From Actinospica sp035712985 (GTDB lineage Bacteria > Actinomycetota > Actinomycetes > Streptomycetales > Catenulisporaceae): a DNA stretch of 25,318 nt. A program made the position numbers and the translations under genes. The stretch lies in contig DASTAE010000316.1 of NCBI GenBank assembly GCA_035712985.1, forward strand, positions 1-25,318, read 5' to 3'. This document shows positions 14,846 through 22,200 of the stretch, one piece after another. Under the pieces are notes generated by a model. It did no database searches. It was not told where the DNA came from and worked only from the letters and a program-made list of their open reading frames with translations. Positions within the stretch are counted from its first letter, which is position 1, and the number at the start of each line of letters is the position of its first letter.

Positions 14846-15211
14846 ATGACCCAGTCCCACGATGCCTCAGGATGGACCGGCCCCCAGTTCCTGGTCGTCA
14901 CGACGAACGACGTGCCCGGGTACCGGATCGACCAGGTGTTCGGCGAGGTCTTCGGCCTGACCGTGCGCTCGCGCAATGCGTTCAGCCAGATGGGGGCCGG
15001 ATTCAAGTCGATGTTCGGCGGCGAGCTGAAGGGCATGACGAAGGCCCTGGTGGACAGCCGCAACGAGGTGATGGGCCGGATGATCGGCGAGGCGCAGTCG
15101 CGCGGCGCGAACGCGATCGTGGCGATGCGCTTCGACACCTCGGAGATGGGCGACGTCTGGACCGAGATCTGCGCCTACGGCACGGCGGTCCGGATCAGCC
15201 CGCTGCAGTAG
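14846..15211 (+). CDS. YbjQ/UPF0145-family protein
   Basis: From the ATG at 14846 the product is 121 residues. It shows the YbjQ order: FLVVTTNDVPGYRIDQVFG, a turn with GLTVRSRN, then NEVMGRMIGEAQSRGANAIV and the final strand MRFDTSEMGDVWTEICAYGTAV. The family forms a pentameric, dodecin-like fold, sometimes annotated as a heavy-metal-binding domain, with no established activity. The frame is open upstream to 14774 but those residues are Arg-rich, and GCGGGAA lies before 14846. It is convergent with the PEBP-like gene 21 bp away, where a small GACGC/GCGTC hairpin (15217-15229) sits. Confidence 0.87.
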   Translation: MTQSHDASGWTGPQFLVVTTNDVPGYRIDQVFGEVFGLTVRSRNAFSQMGAGFKSMFGGELKGMTKALVDSRNEVMGRMIGEAQSRGANAIVAMRFDTSEMGDVWTEICAYGTAVRISPLQ

Positions 15212-15232
15212 GCGCAGACGCCCGGCGTCCGC

Positions 15233-15844
15233 TCATCGCTTCGCGTTCACGGTCATCTGCGCGAAACCGATGATGTGGCCGCTCATGGTGAACGTCGCCA
15301 CCTGGGCCGGGGTCGAGGAGGCCAGGCCCAGGCCGGCGACGTCCAGCGCGTAGACCGTGATCCGGTAGTGGTGGGTGATGTCGCCGGCCGGCGGGCACGG
15401 CCCCAGGTATCCGGCGATCCCCGCGGAATCGGTCCCCGCCACGGCGCCGCTCGGCAAGACGCCCGTCAGCTGCCTACTCGTCGCGGGGATGTCCCAGACC
15501 AGCCAGTGCCAGAAACCGCTGCCGGTCGGCGCATCCGGGTCGAACATCGTGACCGCGTAGCTCTTCGCCGCGGACGGCGCACCGGACCAGTCCAGCGTGA
15601 ACTGCTCGTTCCCGCCGCTGCAGCCGAACGCGTCGGCGAACGCGGAGGCGGGGAAGGTGCCGCCGTCGTGGATCTCCGGGCTGGTCACCGAGAAGCGCGC
15701 AGCGGAATCCGGGATCCCGCTGCGCACCGAGGTGAACCCGTACCCGCCGTCATGCTGCGCTCTCGCCTCCGCGACCGCGCTCGCACCCATGACGACGACA
15801 GCCAGACCGACGACCGACCGGATCACATTCTTCGAAATCTTCAT
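15233..15844 (-). CDS. secreted YbhB/YbcL (Raf-kinase-inhibitor-like, PEBP) protein
   Basis: The 203-residue protein has a signal peptide (MKISKNVIRSVVGLAVVVMG, with a likely cut after ARA near residue 29). The PEBP core follows: MFDPDAPTG (100-108) with the ligand-site Asp and Pro, FWHWLVWDIP (111-120) and GYLGPCPPAGDITHHY (145-160). Bacterial YbhB/YbcL proteins bind small anionic ligands, but no reaction is established. Most are cytoplasmic or periplasmic; here export to the medium or wall is predicted. The frame stays open upstream to 16282, but the extension has no ribosome binding site and overlaps the divergent regulator. It probably shares a 112-bp control region with that regulator. 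Confidence 0.9.
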   Translation of the reverse strand: MKISKNVIRSVVGLAVVVMGASAVAEARAQHDGGYGFTSVRSGIPDSAARFSVTSPEIHDGGTFPASAFADAFGCSGGNEQFTLDWSGAPSAAKSYAVTMFDPDAPTGSGFWHWLVWDIPATSRQLTGVLPSGAVAGTDSAGIAGYLGPCPPAGDITHHYRITVYALDVAGLGLASSTPAQVATFTMSGHIIGFAQMTVNAKR

Positions 15845-15956
15845 GCCATGGACGATCCCGGCCGCGCCCGAACGCAGGGAGATCGCGCGCATCCTGGCAT
15901 CCGGAGTGCCACCCGGCCGCGTGGACGCCGCGTGCCGCGTCCGCGATGATCGACCC

Positions 15957-16811
15957 ATGAGCCGGAAAGCGGAGCTCGGCGCATTCCTCCGCGCGATGCG
16001 GGCCAGACTCGCGCCCGAGGACGTCGGCCTGCCCCGGCACGGCGTCCGCCGCACCCCGGGCCTGCGCCGCCAGGAGGTGGCCCAGCTCGCGGCCGTCAGC
16101 ATCGACTGGTACATCCGCGTCGAACAGGGCCGCGCAGGCACACCGAGCGCCGCGGTCCTGGACGCCATCGCCGAGGCCCTCCAGCTATCCCCGACCGAAC
16201 GAACCCACCTGCACCTGCTGGCCCGCGAAGAGCACCCGCTGCCCCGAGAGCCCCGGGCCGAGCCCCTCCCCGCGTCCATCACCTATGTGCTCGACGGCAT
16301 GCCCCTGGTCCCCGCCTACGTCGTCGACTTCCGCTTCGACGTCCACGCGCGCAACGACGCGGCCGCCGCGCTCTTCGGCGAGGACTTCGGCACGCCGGCC
16401 GGCCACAACGCGGCGGCCATGCTGTTCGAGATTCCTGAGGTCAGGGCCGCGCAGCTCGACTGGCGCCGCGTGGCCCGCGAGACCGTCGGCAACCTGCGCG
16501 CCAACCAGGCCGGGCACCGCGACGACGAGCGGCTCGCCGCGCTCATCGAGCGGCTGCGCGCCGACCCGGATTTCGAGCTCTGGTGGGAGGACCGGACCGT
16601 CGAGGAGCGCGCGCACGGCGTCAAGCGGTTGCGCATCCCCGGCGTGGGCGACCTGACCCTGTGCTACGACTACCTGTCCGTCGGCGGCCGCCCCGAACTG
16701 CGCCTGGTGACGCTTACGCCCGCCGACGCCGAGTCCGAGCGGCGGATCAGGACCCTCGTGGCCCGGCGCACCCGCGACCACGGCTCCGGAATCCGCACTA
16801 TTGCCGCGTAA
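15957..16811 (+). CDS. XRE-family regulator with MmyB-like ligand domain
   Basis: The 284-residue protein starts MSRKAELGAFLRAMRARL. The helix-turn-helix is in GLRRQEVAQLAAVSIDWYIRVEQGRA (35-60), the standard signature of the MmyB/MltR-like XRE group. The C-terminal domain (about 105-275), with YVVDFRFDVHARNDAAAALFG and PGVGDLTLCYDYLSV, is the MmyB-like PAS-type ligand domain. Such regulators usually control a divergent gene, here the secreted PEBP-like gene. The ATG has no Shine-Dalgarno; GATGAT lies six bases upstream. The open frame back to 15597 is antisense to the PEBP gene and not part of the protein. Confidence 0.92.
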   Translation: MSRKAELGAFLRAMRARLAPEDVGLPRHGVRRTPGLRRQEVAQLAAVSIDWYIRVEQGRAGTPSAAVLDAIAEALQLSPTERTHLHLLAREEHPLPREPRAEPLPASITYVLDGMPLVPAYVVDFRFDVHARNDAAAALFGEDFGTPAGHNAAAMLFEIPEVRAAQLDWRRVARETVGNLRANQAGHRDDERLAALIERLRADPDFELWWEDRTVEERAHGVKRLRIPGVGDLTLCYDYLSVGGRPELRLVTLTPADAESERRIRTLVARRTRDHGSGIRTIAA

Positions 16812-16823
16812 CCGGCCCGCCGC

Positions 16824-17795
16824 ATGCGCAATCCCCGTCGCATGCCCGATGATTGTCCGGTGGACGACGCGTCACGCAGGGCACTGAGAGACCTGGCACG
16901 CCGAGCCGAGTGGCGCGGCCACGCCGGCGCGGCCGGAGCCGCGCAGGACGCCGACGCCCTGCGCGAACTCGGCGCCCGACTGCGCGCCGCGCTGCAGAGC
17001 GAGCCGGACCAGGACGCGTCCGCCTGGGGCTACCAGGCCGCCGAACGCCTGTCCGCCTACTGCCTCAAGGCCCGCGCCGACTGGACCCCCGAGCAGGTCG
17101 CCGAGCTGGCCCGGCTGCGCGAGGACGCGATGATAGCGCTGGCCCCCGGCCCCGGGGAGTCCGACGCGCTGCCCCCGAAGGCCCGCCCCGGCCTGACGGC
17201 CCTCGCCTCGCGCCAGGCCCGGCTGGTGGCCCTGGTCGCCGCGGGCTGCGTGGTCCTGGTCGTCCTGCTGCTCCTGCTCCCGCACTTCCTGAGCAGCGGC
17301 GACTCCGCCGAGCCGGCAGCCTCCACGAGCACCAGCGCCGCCCCGGCGTTCACGACGACGACCGCGTTCCCCACGGCACCCCCGTCGACCGCCGCGTCCG
17401 CCACCGCCACGTCGACGTCGTCCGCCTCCCCGAGCGCTTCCTCCGGCGCATCGTCCAGCGCCGGGGCGACCTCGACGGGCCCCGCGTCCACCTCGCGCGT
17501 GACCGGGATCCAGATCACCAACACCGACAACATCCCCGGCAACCCGCCCGAGGTGATCCTCACCTACTCGGTCACCACCTCGGGCACCGGCGACGCGCTG
17601 CTCTACATCACCGTGGACGGCTCCGTACCCACCCAACTCGCCTCGATGGAGCCGATCGACGAGTCCGGTCAGACCACGTATTCGAACCTGACCCAGACCA
17701 TCGACCTCAGCCAGTGGTGCGGGAAGACGGTGACGGTCGCGATCACCGCGGGCTCGATCTCGAAGTCGGTGAGCGTGCCCGTCTCGGGCTGCTGA
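16824..17795 (+). CDS. one-pass membrane protein with Ser/Thr-rich stalk
   Basis: The product is up to 323 residues. The N-terminal cytoplasmic part (about 1-130) is helical, with RDLARRAEWRG and a helix-rich segment with SAYCLKARADWTPEQVAELARLRED. A transmembrane helix spans about 133-156 (LVALVAAGCVVLVVLLLLLP). Residues 162-228 are almost pure Ser/Thr/Ala/Pro, likely an extended and perhaps glycosylated stalk. A beta-sandwich-like outer domain (229-323) ends in S-G-C and has a second Cys in SQWCGK, so a disulfide is possible. I do not recognise the family. The start is uncertain: ATGs at 16824 and 16842 and a GTG at 16860 (GATGAT six bases upstream) are all in frame. Confidence 0.7.
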   Translation: MRNPRRMPDDCPVDDASRRALRDLARRAEWRGHAGAAGAAQDADALRELGARLRAALQSEPDQDASAWGYQAAERLSAYCLKARADWTPEQVAELARLREDAMIALAPGPGESDALPPKARPGLTALASRQARLVALVAAGCVVLVVLLLLLPHFLSSGDSAEPAASTSTSAAPAFTTTTAFPTAPPSTAASATATSTSSASPSASSGASSSAGATSTGPASTSRVTGIQITNTDNIPGNPPEVILTYSVTTSGTGDALLYITVDGSVPTQLASMEPIDESGQTTYSNLTQTIDLSQWCGKTVTVAITAGSISKSVSVPVSGC

Positions 17796-17810
17796 CCGGC
17801 CTCGTCGCAC

Positions 17811-18275
17811 TCAGCCGAGGAACTTCAGGACTCCGTCACCGGCCTCGGCGCACGCGCGGTAGAAGTCGCGCAGCGCGTGGAAGGCGTGGAGCGCGGACTC
17901 GTCTGCATGGGGATCTTCCGGCGCGTCGCCGTAGAGACCGGTGAAGCTCAGCGTGCGGAACCGGGCCGTAAAGGCCGTATCGCCGATGGTTTCCAGTGAC
18001 GGAGCGATCAGCGCGACCTCGCGTGGCGACAGGATGTACCCGCCGCCGTACTCCGCTTCCCGGGGGTCGTCGATGGGCCAGCCCCCGCCGACGGCGATCG
18101 CCGGGAGGCCGGGCTGGAACCCCGAGGGGCCGGCGAGCACGCGGAACAGGACCTCCCACGACTTGCCGACCCGTTCGGTCTTCCGAGTCCAGGTGTACGA
18201 CTCCACGGGCTCGTCGGACATGATGCGCTCGTACAGCCTGGGCGTGATGCCCCACAGGTTCAGGAGGATGCTCAC
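17811..18275 (-). CDS. DUF1877 (YfbM-like) protein, probable immunity protein
   Basis: From the GTG at 18275 the product is 154 residues. It has the DUF1877 order: an N-terminal strand with ILLNLWGITPRLYERI, a middle GGGYILSPREVALIAPSLETI, and a C-terminal FHALRDFYRACAEAGDGVL. The open frame extends to 18443 inside the RHS gene, but the GTG at 18275 gives the family-typical N-terminus. It starts 16 bases after the RHS stop on the same strand, the usual position of an immunity gene for a polymorphic toxin. No signal peptide is present, so it stays in the cytoplasm, where a nuclease toxin would act. The immunity role is inferred from position. Confidence 0.75.
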   Translation of the reverse strand: MSILLNLWGITPRLYERIMSDEPVESYTWTRKTERVGKSWEVLFRVLAGPSGFQPGLPAIAVGGGWPIDDPREAEYGGGYILSPREVALIAPSLETIGDTAFTARFRTLSFTGLYGDAPEDPHADESALHAFHALRDFYRACAEAGDGVLKFLG

Positions 18276-18291
18276 CGTGCCGTCCCGTCGT

Positions 18292-19236
18292 TCACGCGGC
18301 CAGGCCGAAATCGCTCTGCAGCATCCCAGAGACGTCCAGCGGCGACAACTCCTCGAGCAGGCCGGCAGAGTCGACGGCGGCGCCGCCGCCCACCTCTCCG
18401 GTCGCGACCAGTGCGGGCACCTCGACCTCGGGCGCCAGGACAAGGCCCGCGATCAAGACGCCGCCGACCACGATCACTCCGCCGACCAGCCACGGGCTGA
18501 GGCTGTGCTGTCTGGCCAGATCCGGCGCGGAGAGGCTGATGGTCACGGGCGTCTCGGTGAGCGTCTGGACGCAGATAACCGGAAGCGCGCCCTGCTTGCC
18601 GAGAATCCGCGCACTCATCGCGGCGAACTGGGCGAGAGCCTGATCCTGGCTTTGCTGGCCCTTGCTGTCCGGCCTCACCAGCTTGTAGTAGATCAGGCCC
18701 TTGGTCGCGGAGAGCGGCGCCACATCCCTGGTGTACTCGGTGGGCCCGACCTCCGGGATGCCGAGCTTGTTCCAGTCGGAGCCGTTGAACACGACCATCG
18801 TGCCGCTGACACCCGCCTCGGCGGGATCGACGTACGGGGTGACCAGCGGCAAGATCGGGATCGGTCCACCGAGCACGGTCGGCCCCCAGCCCGCCGCCTC
18901 GAGCCCCTTGGCATAGCCCGCGAGCTTGAAGACCGAGGCCGACCAACTCCGACCGTAGGCGCTGGCGGGCTTGACGTCCCACACCGCGTTGCCGGTGCCC
19001 TGCTGGGTCTGGACGCCCCGCACCACAAGGTCCGGCTTCGCCTCGCTCGACCAGTACGTGGGCACCCTGAGCGTCTGACCTCCCGTGATGGACCGCCCGT
19101 TCGGGATGTCGGCGTACACGTTGGACGCCCCATGCACCGAGACCTCGTACTCATAGACGAGCGAGAGAGCGAAGTTGTGCTGCAGTCCGCCGTCACTGGC
19201 ACCGGCCCACCAGCCGTTGCCCGGTGCCCACGGGGA
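18292..19236 (-). other. toxin-tip region of the RHS protein
   Basis: This encodes residues 1864-2177, after the DPTGL that closes the RHS core. Asp1932 (in KPDLVV), Asp1950 and Lys1952 (in VWDVKP) are spaced like the PD-(D/E)XK active site, and SVFKLAGYAKGL follows where that fold has its helix. A stretch of 20 hydrophobic residues (2112-2131, WLVGGVIVVGGVLIAGLVLA) could be a membrane segment used for entry. The final 46 residues are acidic. The nuclease call is by motif only. Confidence 0.6.
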
Positions 19237-22200
19237 CAGGCCGGTCGGGTCGATCTCGGTCGTCGGCGTGTCGTTCGCGTACTCGTACGCCGAGACGGAC
19301 GGCGTGGCCGGACGCAGACCGATCGGATCGCGGCTGGTGAAGCTTTCGTTTGCCGACGAGTACTCACGGGCACCGAGGTCGAGGTAGCTCGGCTCGGCCG
19401 GGTTCGCGGGCGCTCCGGTGTACCCGAACGGCTGCGTCGCGGTATTGGGCTTCGCCGTCGATGTGGCATTGCCGAAGGGATCGTAGGAGTACGCGGTCTG
19501 GTCGGCGCCGGCAGTCGAGAAGACATCCGACACTGAGCCGGTCCAGTCATGCGCGTCTAGCGTCGTCGTGGCGGACGCGGCGTTGATGGACGACTCGTCG
19601 ACCAGCGGGGTGTCGCCCGGGCCGGAGTAGAACGCCGCGTTGCTCGACTTGCTCGAGTTAGCCTGGTCCGTCGTGTAGCTGCTGAACGCCTCGTTCACCA
19701 ATTGGGGCTGCACACCGTTCTCATCCCAGGTGAGACCGGTGGTGGCGATCGTTCGGATCGGGGGGCAGACCGCACCGCACGGGGGGGTGCTACCGGACAC
19801 CGAGGCCAGGCTGCCCTGCGCATCGTACGTGAGGTGCTCTCCCGTAGTGCTGGTGGAAACCGAAGAGAGCTGATCCGCGGCGTTGTACGAGTACGTCGCG
19901 TTCGCGTCCGACGTCCGGTTGCCGTCGGCGTCGTAGGTGTAGTTGACGGTGGTGGAACCTGTGACGGACTTCGTCAGCTCGTCGGCGATGTTGTAGGTAT
20001 TCGCAGTCGTCGTCGAGCTGGCCGTGGTCGAGGTGAGGTTGCCGACCGCGTCGTAGCCGTACGACGTGGTGGTCGACCCGGTGGGGCAGCCCGTCTTGCC
20101 GGCCACGCCTACGCACCAGGACGTCAGTCGTCCGTCGCTGTCGTAGCCGTCGGTCTGCGGTGCTTGGGCGGTGCCCGCGCGGGTGCTGGTCACGGTGGAG
20201 GGCTCGCCGTCGCTGTCCCGCGTGACCTGCCAGCTGTCGAGCGTGCTGGACGACTTGGTCTGCGCGATGGAGGCGAGCCGGTTGTCGGCGTCGTAGCCGC
20301 GGGTCTCGACGAGCCCCGACGCGGACGGGTAGGTCGTGCTGAGCAGGTTCCCGGCGTAGTCATAGGAGAAGGCGAACGCGTTCCCGTCGGCTGTCTCGGC
20401 GTTCACGTTCCCATCGGCGTCGTAGCCGTACGTCGTCTTGTGCCCGGCCGGATCGGTCCGTGACTGAAGCTGATCGGCAGAGTCGTAGCCGTAGGAGAAC
20501 CCTGTCGTGCCGGGCCCGGTCGCGGTCAGCTCGTCGCCGTCGTTGTTGTACGTGTACGAACGCGTGCCGGTCGCGTCCGTGACGCTGCTCGGCCGCCCAT
20601 CGGCGTTGTAGAGGTAGCTGACGCTCGGAGTGCCGTCGGAGTAGGTGGTCCCGGTCACGTGGCCGTCGGCGTCATAGGCATTGGTGACCGTCCCGCCGCG
20701 GGCGTTCGTCGTCACTGTCTGGTTGCCGTCGGCATCGTAGCCGTACTGCACCTTGTTGCCCAGCGGATCGGTGACGCTCGTCTCGTCGCCGTTCGCGTCG
20801 TAGCCGTAGGACGTCGTGTTGCCGTCGGCGTTCTTCTCGCTGGTGATGTCCCCCAGCACGTCGTAGCCGTACGTGGTGGTCTTAGTGAGCGCATCGGTCA
20901 CAATGGTCGGCTCGTTGTCCGCGTCGTACGCGGTCTTGGTGACCCGGCCCAGCGGATCGGTGACCGACACTGCGTTGTTGTCGGCATCGTACGTGGTCGT
21001 AGTGATCTTGCCCAGCGGATCGGTGACCGTGGTCTGGTTCCCCGCGGCGTCGTATCCGTATTTGGTGATCTCAGTTGGACTGGCACTCGCCTGTGGAGCG
21101 TCGACCTGCGCTATACGCGCGTCCGAGTCATACGTCCACTTCGTCTCCGCACCGCGCGGGTCGGTCTCTGTCGCGCGCGTGCCATCCGGGTTGTACGTGT
21201 AAGACGTCGAACGGCTGTCCTGGTCGGTGGACTCCTTGAGCTGCTGATTCGCGAAGTAGGAGTTCACCAGCGTCGCATTGTTGGGGTACGTCACCTGGAT
21301 GACGTTCCCGTCCGCGTTGTATTCGGTCGCCGTCACGTGCTTGAGCGGATCGGTCACGCTGACGGCCTCGTCGTCCGCGTTGTAGGCCGTCGTCGTCACA
21401 TTCTTCAGCGGATCGGTGACCGTCGTCTGGTTGCCGTCCGCGTCGTGCCCGTACTGCGTCGTGTACGCGGACGCCGTCGCACCTGAGACGTTTCCAAGCG
21501 GGCTCACCTCGGAGGTGAGTCGGTCCGCGAGGTCGTAGAAGTAGGTCGTCTCGTTGCCGAGGTCGTCCTTACTCACGGTCTTCAGGCCGGCCGAGTTGTA
21601 CGTGGTCGAACTGGTGTCACCGAGCGCGTCCTTGACGCTCGTCTGGCGTCCGTCGCCGTCGTAGCCGTATGAGGTCGTGTGATGCAGAGCGTCCGTGACG
21701 CTGGTCTGCTCGCCGTCTGCGTCATAGGCCGTGGTCGTCACGTTGTTCAGCGGATCGGTGACCGTCGTATGGTTGCCGTCCGCGTCGTACCCGTACTGCG
21801 TCGTGTACGCGGACGCGGTCGCGCCGGACACGTTGCCGCGCGGGTCGGTCACGCTGGTCTGCTCGTCGTCGAGGTTGTAGCCCGCAGTGGTGACCTCACC
21901 CATCGGTGAGGTCGTCGAGACCACGTCGCCGTCACCATTGAGCTTGTAGGACGTGGTTCCATCCGGCGTCTGGACGGCAGTGAGTCGGTTGTCGCCGTCG
22001 TATGTGTACGTCGTCTTGGCAGCGACCTGGTCGGTGACGGTCGAGACGTTGCCGGCGGGGTCGTAGGTCATGGTGGTCGTGCCGTTGAGCGCGTCGGTCT
22101 CCGTCAGCACCCTGCCGAGGGCGTCATACGTCTTCGTGGTCTTGAAGTGGAGCGGGTCCACGATGGAGGTCTGATCTCCTGCGACGTCATAACCGTAGGT

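Noticed and set aside
15597..15956. Upstream extension of the XRE regulator
   Set aside because: It is antisense to the PEBP-like gene, and the family N-terminus begins at 15957.
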